This document shows, piece after piece, positions 34,251-47,640 of a stretch of 64,000 bases of DNA; the first letter of the stretch is position 1; each line of letters begins with the position of its first letter. A model generated the notes under the pieces. That model saw only the letters and a list, made by a program, of their open reading frames with translations, searched no databases and was not told the DNA's origin. The DNA comes from Pieris napi (taxonomy: Eukaryota > Arthropoda > Insecta > Lepidoptera > Pieridae): assembly GCF_905475465.1 (NCBI RefSeq), contig NC_062253.1, positions 5,518,001-5,582,000 of the forward strand, in the 5' to 3' direction. The position numbers were made by a program, and so were the translations under genes.

Positions 34251-37200
34251 ATTTTATTTTATTTTTTATTTATTCAAAGAATAAACATGTATGTGAAAAT
34301 TCCGTTTGCTACACATTTGACGTAGCTTCATCGTAGCAGCAACGTAGCAGTGCGTAGTGCTTAAAAAATTATACACCGGTGCGCTTCATTAGCTACTCAT
34401 TTGAAATTAAACGTTAAATTACAACTCTTGTGTAGTTGCACTTAAAATCTTTGTAAATGAATAAACAATGAGTGAATTTGGTGCAAATTTAACACGAGCC
34501 AGCTGGTAGTAGGTTGTATTCATGAATTGTATAGCGCGTCAGTTTGGAAGTACGCCAGCATATTTTGTTATGCCGCCTGTCACAACGTACCGAATAGAAT
34601 CTTGTAAACATTGCAAGCGGTCAGTGATGTTCGGAATAAAAGTCAGACGTTCGGATAAGCATTAAGTATTCTGAAACCGATTCTTGGGAATAAAGGATTT
34701 TATCGGTTGGATTTACGTTAGTTTGGTACAAACTTGCTTTTGAATTTACGAGTGCATGCTTTAAGCCTATTGTAGTTTTTCATTTTCACGTGTGTTACTT
34801 TTTTGTACATTACTGTTATTCTTCAAAACGCACCTCACAGGTTATAATAAGTATTTTCCTAATACCAACGTGAATATATTTAAGTTTTTTTCTAGATTCG
34901 TGAAACTGAATTTTTTGTCATTATTGAAAAGGTATATTTTACAATTAAAGTCTTATTAAACCTATTTTCACATGTAAACGTAAAATGTAAAAAGTTAATA
35001 AGAAAAGAAATATCACACATTGGTGTAAGGATTCCCACAGTAGTGGAACACCAGAAAAACTGTAAACAAGGCAGCGGGTTGCTATTACAGAAATCTGTAA
35101 GTGATTCCGAGACTTGCTTATCAAATGCCCTACAGTTTTGGACGACATCCAAACTTCTAGCCTAGAACCAATTTGTTACCTCACAACTTTTTACAATGTG
35201 TTTGTATTGAATTCATTTATATAATAAAATGAAATTATATTTTTGCGCTACACTTCTTAAAATTATTTTAATGTTCTTTCAAGTTCAAAACGTCTTTTTT
35301 AAGACAGGCATCGGTTTTTTTTTCTTATTCATAATGTATGAATGCTTAATTAGGTTTTATCAGAGTGTAAACTAATGGAGCCTTAGTAAATTTTACGTAT
35401 TTAAATTCGTTAATAGCGATCTATCCAAGCTGTTAAATTTCGTTTGCTCATTATTTGAAATTCATAGAAGCCAGTTAAGCGGTTTTAAATGTACAATTAA
35501 GTTTTATCCACCATTTACGGGTTCAAGCACCTTTTTAAGTATAAGTGGTGTTATCGTTTGATGTGGGTTTGTGTATTAGAATTATTTTAGTAATGTGTAT
35601 AGTGTATACATAATATTGCCTTTAAACTATACTACTACGTAAATATTTTTGCGTCGCTTGAGTTTCTCGCTGAGCACGATTGCAGAACTCGAATTGTTAT
35701 GTAAATAATGTAATAAATTTGAATAATTAAAATGAATCCCATTCAATCGCTATATACTTATTATTTAAAACTGTAAAAGTTTGTGGGTCTTAATTATATA
35801 TGCTTTATTAATATATTTTTAATCTATCAAATATTATGTCATATATCTATTTTTTTATTTTAGTAGTTAAAGTAGAAAACTTTTTGCTCCTAAGAATAAG
35901 GTTATTATTGTGTATATTGTTGCGGCGGTCAGAAAAATTGTAATCAATTTAAATTCTACCGTCACTTGTTTATTAAATTTTTAATATGTTAAATAAAATA
36001 TAGATACGTATACTTACTATGATGCTTACTGTACGTATTTAAACCAACAGTATTACTTTTGAAACAAGGTGTAATTTGATATACAAAACTGATAGTTTTC
36101 GGTGTATAAATTGACAATAATTATATTCACAGTAGTAATAGGTACTTGGCTATTAAAGTGCATTTATGAATACGTTCCATAACAATGAGCTTAAAGCCGT
36201 ATTTATTGTAGCCAAATAAGGTACAGTGATGTAAAAGTTAATCTGTATAATCATATCAATACAAAAATATATTACTACGAATACTTTTAAGAATGATAAT
36301 TTAAAAGTATTACATAGAACCTTTATAATAGAAAATTTGTCAACAAACGTATATGAACTCACAAATAATTTTAAATAGAACAACAGAAAGATAATCCAAT
36401 TTCAAAGTTAATAATTGTACAAGTTTATGAAGGCTGAACTGGATTAAACCACACCAAATGAACAATCAGTTAAAACTAAATGCGAAGTTTTGGTGAATTG
36501 TTAATGTGGTTTCTACGCCTTTATATATTTTACATGTATATATAGTATATGTGTTAGCTTATATGGCTAAGTAAGTGGCTTATATGTGTTGCTAAAATTT
36601 GGCTATAGTTTTTTTTCAGTTTTTAATCAAATATCATACATTAAGTAATTAACAGTTAATTGTTTTATCTTATTTATAATGTAAGATGTATCACAATAAG
36701 TATTATATTCCTTCAAGAAAATGTTACAATTAATTTGTTAAATATATATCTTAATTTATGTTAGTATCAGAAGGCCTTTTCCAATAAGGATCAGAAGAAA
36801 ATGCTTTGACAAAATAAGTGAATAAAAAAAGCTTCTTTCGTAGACGCCAAACCTATATTGGAGATGTGTAAAAACTTTATTCTTTGTTAGAGGAAAAAAT
36901 GAGCACAGCAATATTGATGAAGTAAGAAAAACCTTTTATTTGTATTAACACCCGTTTGCATTATATTTGTACAATATGTGTTTCCTCCGTTATTTTTATT
37001 TATTTTATTTATGTATACTATACGAAAACATCTTTCACAAATTGTTCTATAGTATAAGTATATCTTTACTAATATTAATTATTTAGTAAGAGGAAATATT
37101 TGTATGTTTGTGAAGAAAAAACATAAGAATAGCATATGATTCTGCTGCTAGTATAAAAATTAACATTAAAATCGTTATTTAAGTAATCTTATAAATTACG

Positions 37201-37771
37201 TTCTAATATCATTATTTCCATGTAATGCCTTTGCAGACTTACGTAGCGCTTTTTCGGATGCCAGCATCATGTATCATGTGTTTCATGATCATGTTTTTCA
37301 CTTACAGGAGTCATATTACGGAAGTTAATGTATTTTGAACTATATTCAAAGGTTTGTTCATCATTGTGTTATTTTTTTACGTAACATACATATTTATTTA
37401 AAAAAATTACTCTCGTTCATCCAATTTAACTAAAACGCATAATAAAGTTTTATAAAGGTCTTAAACGCAATCATAAATAGTGAAAATAAGTTGAATTATT
37501 ATTTTGGCGGTATTCCAGTTTGGTTACGGCATTTAAACATTTTAATTTTTCTAGTAGAATCTCGGTTTGTTGCCAAGTAAACGCGACCAGAAATTAGTTC
37601 ATTTGCGTAATTGTTTATTTTCTAGATTGCATTACAAGGTAACTTTTAAAACAGCTCTTTGTTTCACCTCGTAGTTAAATTAGTACTCGATTTTACTTTT
37701 TCTTTAATAATACTAACAACTACATATACTAACAACTACTACGAAAGCTAATACAGGAACAAAACAAGAAA

Positions 37772-38159
37772 TCTTATATTTAAAATTCTCGTGTCACAAT
37801 GTTAGTTACCATACTCCTCCGAAACGGCTTCACTGATTTTTATCAAATTTTATATGCGTCCATCTGAGAATCGGCTACTATCTATTTTTCATACCCCTAA
37901 GTGATAAGGGTTGTCCACCCCTAACATTTTATTTTTATTTTATGGATGAAATTTTAATTTTTTGTGCCAATAAAAAATACATACAACCCTAAATGTTCAC
38001 CCCTCTATCACCAACCCTTATTTTTTATTTGTTAATTAAAATCTTAAGACTTGAACTCTGAGGTTTATGTAAAGAAAAAGGTCGGCTAAGTAAAATCACA
38101 TTAAGAAGAAACGAAGTTCGCGGGGGCAGCTATAGCTATATATATATATATATAGCTAG
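37772..38159 (+). mobile_element. Non-autonomous Helitron-like element in nAChR intron 4
   Basis: Begins TCTTATATTTAAAATTCTCG and ends with the gttcgcgggggcagcta motif, then a (ta)n expansion and tagctag followed by T. The terminal dinucleotide run appears to have grown inside the 3' hairpin region. Confidence 0.68.
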
Positions 38160-40349
38160 TAATTATATATAATGACAATTATACCTCTTTATTATACTGC
38201 TATAGAAAACAGTCCCGGCCTTTAACAGAGGTTACATATTACAGAGACGCCCCCTCTTAAACTATCAACAGGCCATTTAAATGCAAATAGCAGTTCCTCT
38301 CTCAGACCATTAAAGTTAAATGTTTGAAGTCGAAATTCACGTTGTCAGGTAATCGTAGTAGTTGCTTGGTATTTATTTCATATGGTGGGTTCAGAGATTA
38401 CATACATTTATTCGCTAGTACTTGTAAAAAAGTCAAGCTTAAGTTTGGCTTGGATGAGATGCTTTTTGAATTGCTAAAAATGCTTTTATTTAATAGTTAT
38501 TTAGTTTAGTTAACTAAAGTCTAAACATCAAACTAGGTATTATTCGTTATATTTCGCACCCCAACGGATTTTACTTACTACTCGTATATAAAATATTATA
38601 TGATTTCCTTTTAACAAACATAAAAAAATCGCAGTTTAATTGCTTTTACATCTAAAGAATATAATATTTATTATCGAAACTTATATAAATAATATTTAAT
38701 ATCCAGACATATAAAATTATTATTATTATTATTTTATTATCAGAATTATGTATAGTGAAAAACTATATTATCAAATTCAACCATTACGGATAATCGTCTA
38801 TGGTGAATATTATGAGAGTAAAAGCGACAAGAAATATGACACGACTGTTGCAAGGTCTATAGTCCGCCTACTCTTTCGAAGGCGTGATGTAAGTGAACGT
38901 ATAAGATTTCATCACATTATACAGATTAAATGTCTCTATTGCTGTGTATAAGAACTCGTACGAATTAGCTACCCCAATTGTCAGCGCCATTACAACGAAA
39001 CATTGAACTCGTGTGTACTCGGTGAATAAATTTAATAAGTCCCCGAGTTTAAACCTGTCTTCGACCTGTTTATGACTACGTATCTAACTGGCTGCCAGCC
39101 AGCTTCATATTTGAGATAAAAATATTAATCCTTTTACATACGATTTAACACCTTGCTACTATTTAAATGCTAGACGCTTTTTAAGTTATATTAGATCACT
39201 AAAAAGGTTTTTAATTTTTACGTATATTCTTAATGTGAGAGTAAACCTGATATAAACCTTCGAAATGGTAAGGCACTGATCACTAAGAAATAAAGGGGAC
39301 TCAAATTGTAGGCAACTTAAACAATTTTGATATTTGTGACTCGTACATAATACATGTATTCGGAAAGAACAAATTAGTGAGTTTGTTTCGATGAAGACCA
39401 CAATCTGTATTTTAACATGGGCACGTTGCATTACGTATTTTTAGCAGTCGATTAAAGTCGATTTGTATCAAATCAAATAGAATAGAATTTTTCATATATC
39501 TTCTAGAACTCTCTTCGATACTTTTCGAATACAATTTCATTTTAACGGCGATTTTATTCGTTCGCCAAATCGATCTAAAGTATCCTAATACAATTTAACC
39601 GCTATCGTGGTTAACATGTACCGTTTGGATAATAAACTCCAATATTTTATGGTGAATATATTGCCTCTCAGCTCCCAAATGTGAAATATTAAATGATTGA
39701 ATGAAATTGATAGCAGTAATGTAAGAAATGTTAGCTCATCTACCGCTTCATGAAATATTGGTAGCCATTTTCATGTCTCTTGCGAATCTTTATTACGTCT
39801 CTAAAGTTTAGTGGCGTATATAACCGATATGATTATATTGGTAATAAGTACTTAATATTTAAGTTATCACTAGGGACTGACAATTAAGCGCAATAGCGCT
39901 ACAGCTCCGACAAAGTAGTACTGATTGGTAATTCTGTTTTGAGTGATATACCAATAATTTTTAGACAAAACCTTGCTGCAATTGCACTATTACTGTTCAT
40001 ATTATAGATACGCGAGTAGCCCTATTATAATATGAGTACCTTACCATTTACCACTGAGGCGTTAAGGCGTTCGAATTTTGAACGTTTTCGAAATTCGAAC
40101 ACTTTCGCTTAAAGTGTTCAGTATGCGAAGTTCAAACGTATTCGAAAATCAAAAATACCAGTTTTTATTTTCCGTCTTTATAACTTTCTGATAAGGTAGT
40201 GAAGCAAGTGTTTCTTTTAAAAATATTCAAATTTCAAGGTGGTTGAATGGTAATAATGAATAATATATATGAAAATACCTTACCAATTCCGTATAGAAGT
40301 CTGTAAGAGAAGTTAAATTTCAAATAAAACGCATGCAATTTTTGTGTAC

Positions 40350-40459
40350 CTGTTATACATGAGTACATCCGGTTTCCACAATTTATTCGGCGTTATTCTC
40401 AGGTCTTTGACTCCGCCGTATTCGCTGTCATTCCATCTTAAGTTGTAGTCATTCCATTC
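40350..40459 (-). CDS. nAChRalpha6: nAChR alpha6 exon 4: loop D flank and loop A
   Basis: The 110-nt exon has acceptor tgacag and donor gtacac. It encodes 36 residues plus two bases of a serine codon. It opens with EWNDYNLRWND and ends WKPDVLMYN, the loop A signature (WxPDxxxYN) of the agonist site. The 110-nt length is typical of this exon in neuronal nicotinic receptor genes. The split serine (AG+T) is completed by exon 5. The donor gtacac is weaker than the gtaagt donors elsewhere in the gene. About 8 kb of intron separates it from exon 5. Confidence 0.97.
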
Positions 40460-40654
40460 CTGTCACACGCATTTAAAATACACATCAGTGATAGGGTAAT
40501 GCATCTAACATTTTATAATAAATATAAAGTGCATTTATGAAAGTGATATTGAGGTTTGGTAGCAATCTTGAAACATTTCTTACAATGATATTTATTTTCT
40601 TTAAAAGCTCTAAGCACTATAGTTATGTTAAAGCTGTAAGTATTTGCATATAAT

Positions 40655-40785
40655 AGTGGTTGCCTGGAAGAGATCGCTCGAAAGCGATACAGCCGCCAGT
40701 TGCCTTCTTTTTATTTAATTATGTCACTTGTATTATATTTCTGTGCATGGAACGAAGTGTTAATAAATAATAAAATATTATATTA
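40655..40785 (+). mobile_element. Dispersed repeat, family 3 (LINE-tail-like)
   Basis: ggttgcctggaagagatcgc, tcgaaagcgatacagccgcc, ending in (aataa)n. The reverse copy is at 54128-54185; a weak relative at 21028-21060 (aaagagatcactcataagcg). It resembles the 3' ends of lepidopteran non-LTR elements with a short hairpin (atcgct...agcgat). Confidence 0.65.
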
Positions 40786-41074
40786 ATTGTCATTGATTCA
40801 AATCTGTACACCGACAGTGTAAAAGTCATTTTATAGTATTAGTAGACTGGTAACTTAATAAGTTTCAAAATTGCCCCCAACTAATCAAGGCTGGCTGAAA
40901 TATGCTGTGAAACAATAACGCAACGTTTAGATAGCTCCAACAAAGCGCTCGCAAACACGACCTCTATATTACAAAAGTTTTCAACTTTGATAACAGTGCG
41001 TATACTGTCAATGTGTACAGGGGACTACACACATGTTCAGACTATAATTGGCAAACTATTTTTAGTGACTAGAT

Positions 41075-41345
41075 CTAGAGTAGAGTGGATTCTTTATTTG
41101 AAATTCTTCGTATGTTATGATTGGTCTTTGCTTTTAACCAATCAAAAACGACGCGTACCATTCTTTTTTCAAAATCACGTCCCCGTTACTATAGCGGCTG
41201 CAAATCAGTCTATAATCTAGAGTAAAGTGAATTCTTTATTTGAAATTCTTCGTATGTTATGATTGGTCTTTGCTTTTAACCAATCAAAAACGACGCGTAC
41301 CATTCTTTTTTCAAAATCACGTCCACGTTACTATAGCGACTGTAC
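41075..41345. repeat. 142-bp tandem duplication
   Basis: Two head-to-tail copies (41075-41216 and 41217 to about 41345). Each begins ctagagta and includes gattctttatttgaaattc or its close variant and attggtctttgcttttaacc. Copies differ at only a few positions, so the duplication is recent. Each copy contains a short inverted repeat attggt...accaat. Confidence 0.93.
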
Positions 41346-42711
41346 TATAGTACTTATCAAAATAAGATTTCACGTCCATATAGTAAATCAGTTTATATAC
41401 TTTGGCCACCACAGTTTATTACTCGCATAACCTGTTGCTTCGAGTCTAGGTGAAACAATAATTGTTTCAGGATTTAAATAATATAAATGACAACAACAAT
41501 TTTATTTCATTATCGAGATTTTCGACACGACAGTCTTTTATTCATAGTAACGGCACATTTGCTTTCAACCCCCAGTTAGATATATTTTTTATGACTGTTT
41601 AATAAATTAATTAGACGTCCAACATGTATGTAGTAACCATATTTACTACAATTATTTCTTTATGAAACAAATATCACAATACAAGCTATTTTATAAACTA
41701 CGAAAATGTGAAATTAAAATAATAACTTCAAATAGAGGAAAACACTAAAAATTAAATTATATGAAACAGTAAGAAACACGCAAACACGGATGACGTCACA
41801 CAACTATACACAATCGACTCATGCTGAATCATGCTATGTTTATATCACAATACGATCAGGCCTAGGGAATATATTGACCGCCCTCAAAGATTTTTATAAG
41901 GAACTGGGGAACTAAGTCTCTTTTCTAAGCTGCCAAATTGGTAAATGCTAAATTTTATATTTAAACGCATGAGTACACACATGTTTGTTTATGCAAAAAT
42001 GTAGGATACTCTGCGATTGATTTATATTTTCTTTTAGCTTTAAATAAAAAAAAACGAAATCAAACAAAAAGCATCAATATCGGATTAAATAACATATTAA
42101 AACTTGCATCGTTAATTAAATCTTAATATATGAAAATTTTGACCCCGTAACATTCCATTGCCATGCAGTAGATACTACAGTATTTCTGGCAAACAAAATA
42201 GTAGCGGGCAACGGGTTGTGCAGATTCAATTTACAGTGTTATGTTTATACAAAAATCGGTTATAATTCAATACATTATATACAAACATTCTTCACCAACA
42301 CATGACATTCAAAGTTAAACAATCCTGTATAAATTAATTGCAATAATTTAGTGTTAACTTATATGGTTATTTAATGCATTGCGGGTTACACGGCAGTCCA
42401 TTCGTGTCTCGATTTTAATATAAACGGGACAATAATCTTCTATTAATCACTTGGATTTAACATACCAATGAATGACGGTAAATGACAGGTTGGACTACTT
42501 TAATGTAATGGGATGCATGACACTACTTCTATACTACTGACAAGAAACTTTAGTAAGAAATTACAAAAAAACTGCCGCATACTCCGAAATGCAATGCAAC
42601 TTTCAAGAAGAACAAAAGAAGAAGAAAACAATAACGAAGGAAAAGATAGGAAGTAAAAAAAATAGAAATTTTATCGAGTATTAATTTAAGTTTGTCTTTT
42701 ATCACACTTAC

Positions 42712-42756
42712 CAATGACAGCCATATATTTGTTATAAGTAGTTGATTCTTCTCGTC
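42712..42756 (-). CDS. nAChRalpha6: nAChR alpha6 alternative exon 3, downstream version
   Basis: This 45-nt exon encodes DEKNQLLITNIWLSL after acceptor accaaatag and before donor gtaagtg. It has the same length and phase as the version at 43091-43135, from which it differs at five of fifteen residues (I/L, T/I, V/I, N/S positions and neighbours). It also supplies the loop D tryptophan. Upstream lies a CTTTCTCTCTGTTTCTG tract able to serve as polypyrimidine tract, giving this copy the better acceptor of the two. It is one member of an alternative pair; which is used in which tissue cannot be read from sequence. Confidence 0.95.
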
Positions 42757-43090
42757 CTATTTGGTTAGACGATGTCAACAGAAACAGAGAGAAAGGGCGC
42801 AGTCAGTATAATGTTCTAGTATTTGATCAACACTGGGTAGACAAGGAGCGGCCAGGCGCGAGATACTCGCGCGTGGCCTCACATACAATCTAGTTTGAGG
42901 CTGTACAATGAACACCGACTCTTCATGCGACAGAGCTGCCGCGGCAGCGCCCTCTATCCGCCACCGCCGTTGAACCGTTTTTTTAGAAATGTGCGCGAGT
43001 TTAGATAAAAAGTGCGTTAAGAAGTGTGCGCAGATAAAATATCGTTAGCAAAGGCGGGACGGTGAAGGCACGCACCCACCTACCACTTAC
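42757..43090 (-). other. Intron between the two exon 3 versions, with a CpG-rich block
   Basis: 334 bp. Positions about 42840-43010 are distinctly GC- and CpG-rich compared with the surrounding introns. They contain the CTCF-core-like agagggcgctg (minus strand, near 42949-42959). The minus-strand tract just before the downstream exon 3 is pyrimidine-rich. The block may hold splicing or chromatin signals choosing between exons (inference). Confidence 0.5.
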
Positions 43091-43135
43091 CAAGTTAAGC
43101 CAGACGTTCGTCGTCAGGATTTGGTTTTTCTCATC
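43091..43135 (-). CDS. nAChRalpha6: nAChR alpha6 alternative exon 3, upstream version
   Basis: This 45-nt exon encodes DEKNQILTTNVWLNL. It follows acceptor ataaag and precedes a strong donor gtaagt. It joins exon 2 (IIDV) and exon 4 (EWNDYN) in frame with no split codons. The tryptophan in NVWLNL is the loop D aromatic on the complementary face of the binding site, so the choice between versions can tune the agonist site. A second 45-nt version lies 334 bp further along the transcript, the known alpha6 arrangement of alternative third exons. Both are multiples of three, so including both or neither would keep the frame; exclusivity must come from splicing control. The short polypyrimidine tract before the acceptor suggests regulated use. 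Confidence 0.95.
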
Positions 43136-45164
43136 CTTTATTAAACGAACGCACGGCGACGCAAGGAACGAAAACAATAAACATTTCATAAATATTTTTC
43201 CCATTTTATGAGTTTAAAGCTCCATTTAATTTTTGTTTAATTACTTGATATTTTAGCCGATAAACTTGCCGGGAATTTAATATGCTATGGAAGCGAGATG
43301 CACCAAAAGTGCAAAATGAAAGCACAAAGTAGGTTTAATATCGTCGTCGATTTCATGCAAGCCGTTAGTCGTCTTATAAAATAACGTTGCCCGCTCAAAG
43401 GAATCACTTAAAAAGACATTACAACTTTTTTCACACTTTAATATTATGGCTTGGAATGTAATGTTCAAATTTAATTTCATTTGGCGCTTTATATCCTTAC
43501 TTAAATATAATGATAACTGATCTATACAAGGTTAGTATAAACATGTTTATACACACTTTTTTGCAATAAAAAACCACCTATGGAAGTTTGAGTTCTAAGG
43601 TCGATTTCAGTTGATTAAATGAAATTTAATTGTCTGATGTCTGTATAATAAACATTGTGTAAATTAATACGCGTAAAGTGAATTCTGGCAACCGATAAAT
43701 TCTTTAAAATCGATGTACACGGAAAAACAATAAGTAGAGGTCGACAATAAATACAAGAAGATTTTTTTTACTTTTTTAAATCAAATAAAGTTTTAAATAT
43801 TAAAACCTCTTCAATTTTGTTAAATTATTTAAGATTTTTAAATTTTTGAGTTTATTTCAAAAGAAAACCAAGCTGCCTTGCTCCTAGTTTAAATTTTATG
43901 TTTTAGTTGTAACAGCAATTAGCAAAACTTTTTTCGTATTTGATTATCGAAGTGGCAACCCTTCGAGTCTGGTACTCATTAGTTACGTGTGTACGTGTGT
44001 GTGTGAAATATACGAGAAAGTCTAATTCCAAGCAAACGAAATGGACGTTAACTTTTAATGTTTTGACCGAGCGTACTAAACATTGGATACAAAGCTTCGT
44101 TAAGTCTAACATAAGTATAAAACCGTATCTTCATGCTCCGAAGAGCAAAGCTAAATCTTTTCAAGAGAAAATGCCTTTAACGCGTCTAGCGCCCGCGGCT
44201 CAACAATCTTACAAAGAATCCTTCATCGTGTAAGCCACTCGACACGATACTACATTTCCACAAGAGAATTCACAACTTTTTACATTTCACCATTTGCTTT
44301 TCACTGCTTAAGGCAGAATATACGAGAACGTACCAACAGTTGCGGAAGCCGCAAAAAAAATTATTGCGATACATGTATTTTAATAATTTGTATACGTATT
44401 TCTACAGAATAAAATCTATTCAGGGCTTAATTCCAAAGGAAATGCAATCTGTTTTAAAAAAATCCGTTTGTTAGTTTCTAGAACTATTAACCCTATTTAG
44501 ACAATTCTTATTACCAATCTAATCGTTTAGTTTAACGTAAACAAGTTCTACCTTCATAGGTCAACAGCTGGTATTCAAATTTCAGATTTCTTTTTTATCA
44601 AATAGAAGTAGAAACTTGTTACGATATATAAAATACTCTTATATAAATTGACAGATGGTACTAGTCAGACAATCTATAATAGCTGTTTTTTACAATTTTT
44701 AATATTTCTAATATTTAAGTGGTACGGTCAGCCTTATTCGGACTCTGACCATAACCAACAGAATTTTCAGTTTCCATTCGACGTGTTGACACCGCCTTTG
44801 AGCACTCGGCTCAAAGAGATTAAAGTGCTCAACTACGATACTGCATACAGGCTCCTTAACGAGTATACATTTTGTACAAACATTTAGAAAAAAATACCAA
44901 GATTTCGTAAAATAAATGTTCCTTAATATTTTTATATTAAAAGTTGTTTTCTTAAATATTTAGATGCCATTTACTTTGTATGGTAATAACAAATGTTTTT
45001 AAGTGAAACAGTTATACAATTCGATGAAGTATATTACAAATATTAGAATTTTATAACGTATCACTAGTCATATTCATTTTACTGTAGTAATGAGCTGAGA
45101 TTTCAGAATGTGTTATACAATTTTAACGCGACTGACTTCAGATTAATGTTTTTTTTAAATATAT

Positions 45165-45515
45165 ATTATGGGGGCAAACGAGCTTGCGGGACGACCAAAA
45201 AGGGCAGTTTGTGTATGTTGCCTTAAAAATTATAACATAAAAATATATAGATTGTGAATCTAGGTGGCAAGAGAGGTCTTTCATCTTTACAAATCTTGGT
45301 ACGATTAAATTTACACACATATGGTTTAATAGTTCCCAAAAAATAAGCAACTATTTATTAATAAGGTAACCTAACTTGTAACTATTTTTCTCTAATGACA
45401 CCCTTATAAAATGTAAAAGGTAAGAAGCGATCAACTTTAACCTACCAATCGGAAACATTTAACCTCCGGGAACCTAGAACCTGAGACATGACACCACTGA
45501 ACCACGGAGCGCTAC
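45165..45515 (-). mobile_element. SINE-like pieces of other families
   Basis: 45165-45200 carries gggggcaaacgagcttgcgg, a fragment common in lepidopteran repeats. 45462-45515 read on the minus strand is tRNA-like (tggttcagtggtgtcatg, ggttctaggttcccgg), resembling a SINE head. They may be two ends of one element or unrelated. Confidence 0.45.
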
Positions 45516-47394
45516 AATGTATAAACTCGCAAAATGTAAAGATTAACAAAGATAGTAATTAAACGCGCTAAAGTGCCTTTTAAGCTCCATAATTACGAAA
45601 TCCACAGAACTACAGAAACCTCATACCGTGATCGGTAGAAATAATGGAATTCTACATGTTTGAATTGAAAACTGAATTTCCATTTTGTAATCACATCTGT
45701 TGGTTCTCAGCAAACATGAATCCGTTAAGTGAATATGTAACGATTCTATCCAACTTTCTATTAAATCTTTATTTAATGGTTACGGAAATTTAACAGCGTA
45801 TAATAAAATTACTCTTATTTGTGCAAGTCTCTCGTTTCGCCTCCATAATTAGAATTTAAACCATTACAGTTAATTTTCTCATATTGATCTTTTTAATGAA
45901 ACAATTGCCACACAATAATGATATACAAAATGAAATATGGAGTAAACAGTCACACATACTCTCTCGTACACTCACAGACTCACCAATACTTATATTATAT
46001 TTTCCTAAGGCATATTTTTTCTAATTATAAGGTACCTAAATAAAAAAACTTAAAACAAAATTTACGCTTGGCTCTGATTGCAACTGTGGTGAACATTTTT
46101 GTTTTAATTTCTACATCTAAGCTTGTAAGGCTGAATAGTGTAGATAAGATATAATTTCAACAGTTGCACAATGACATGACAGAATACAGGACACTCCTTA
46201 ACCGGGTGTTATATTTCTTAGTTGATTGGACCGTTTTGAAGATATATACATTCCACAGTAATTGTGATTATTATTATAGTGACGTTACCTTCGCTGTTTT
46301 AGTTAATGTAAAATGTGTCCATGTAATTGGACGTATTCGGGTCAAGCCTTGTTATGTATTAGTAGAGCGTTTCGATTCCTACAGTTTAATGTGATTTTTT
46401 TGTAACTTCATAGGACAATATAGCTTTAATAAGCTTTAATTTAAGACTGAGTAATTCTAATAAAAATAAACATAAGAAAGTGTCCAAAACACTACTTATA
46501 GTCACTATGAATTTTGTTCTAGTGTTTTTACATTGTAAACTTGCCACTGTTTAGCTCTTAACAATTACGTGCAGATAATAAAGATAACGAAATAAGTAAC
46601 TATTGGAATTAAACTAATAAAAACTCAAAAATATAAAGTCTCGCTTCCATAGCCTTAATAACATTATAATTAGACGTTCATTTTGAGTTCGTTTAATTTT
46701 ATGAAAGAAATTGATACCGTTAGCACAAACTTTGCGAACTCAATTAGACTTATAAGTAAAGTGACTCCCTCATTCTTTCTGACAAATTATTTATGCTGTG
46801 ATGAAAAGAGATACTTTAGTTAGCATGGTGTCCAATTTGAAATGACGTATTTAATATAAATAAGGGAAAAACAATGAGTGAATACGACGTCTTTATCTGA
46901 CAGCTATATTTCTGACAGTTACTACAGGTCTTACATTTCAAACACGCAAAATCATTGTTATTTTGTTAACTATTCAATTTTACTGTTTGTGCTAAAGGTT
47001 AATAAAAATGGTAATTTTATTTAATGACATTTTCCCTAATGTAGTTTAAAAAATTGATTTAGATATTTTTGCGTCATTACGATTAGATTTTTTATAACTT
47101 AAAATTAATCGACGAATAAATCATATCTGAATGCTTTATTATAAAAAATCCACGAAATTTTTCAATATAATTATGATAAAGCACTCAGAAAAATATTTAA
47201 AACAAATAATAATTAACACGTTGCAAAACGCAATATTATATTTTATATTGTAAATGAGCGTTAAAGTGTGAATACTATACCTATACAGTATACATGATTA
47301 CGTTATCTATGTTAACTTTTATTACAATCCGTCCCGATCAATTACTTTGTATTATACGATTGTTCATTATCTTTTTTTTTATGGCTTTGGCACG

Positions 47395-47640
47395 GTTTGT
47401 ACATTAGCCAGCGGCTAATAAAGCATTAAGCATAAAGCATTTCTAAGGCTTTTTGCCTTAGAAATTCGATCATGTCCTCCATGTACCGTTTAGGCACTCG
47501 CCCGGTACCGCACAACCCTCCCAAAGGCCGAGAACAAATTTAAATTAAATTAAAACTTGCCCTCGAACCGGGAATCGAACCCGGTACCCCTCACCTAGCT
47601 GCCACTTAATAAGACCGCTAGGCTATTCATTGTCTTTGTA
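47395..47640 (-). mobile_element. tRNA-derived SINE of a second family
   Basis: On the minus strand it begins with tagcctagcggtcttattaa and a strong B box gggttcgattcccggttcg, followed by a ttaatttaatttaaattt spacer and a GC-rich body. The order promoter head then body fits a pol III SINE, not a functional tRNA: the stems do not pair properly. Confidence 0.7.

Larger units (their letters stand above)
32404..40349 (-). other. Intron between exons 4 and 5 (about 7.9 kb)
   Basis: The largest intron within the confirmed exons. It contains the unexplained 136-codon minus-strand frame (33139-33549), a LINE-tail-like repeat (34147-34250) and a Helitron-like element (37772-38159). The rest is AT-rich without recognisable genes. 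Confidence 0.85.
40460..42711 (-). other. Intron between exon 4 and the downstream exon 3
   Basis: 2.25 kb. It holds a LINE-tail repeat (40655-40785) and a 142-bp tandem duplication (41075-41345); the remainder is AT-rich and unremarkable. Confidence 0.85.

Noticed and set aside
43940..44233. 97-codon plus-strand frame in intron 2
   Set aside because: No recognised motif, no splice or promoter context; treated as chance.
44648..44887. 79-codon plus-strand frame
   Set aside because: The second half looks mildly protein-like but I could not link it to any family or neighbour.
47570..47640. Functional tRNA gene (strong B box)
   Set aside because: Acceptor and D stems do not pair and a SINE-type body follows.
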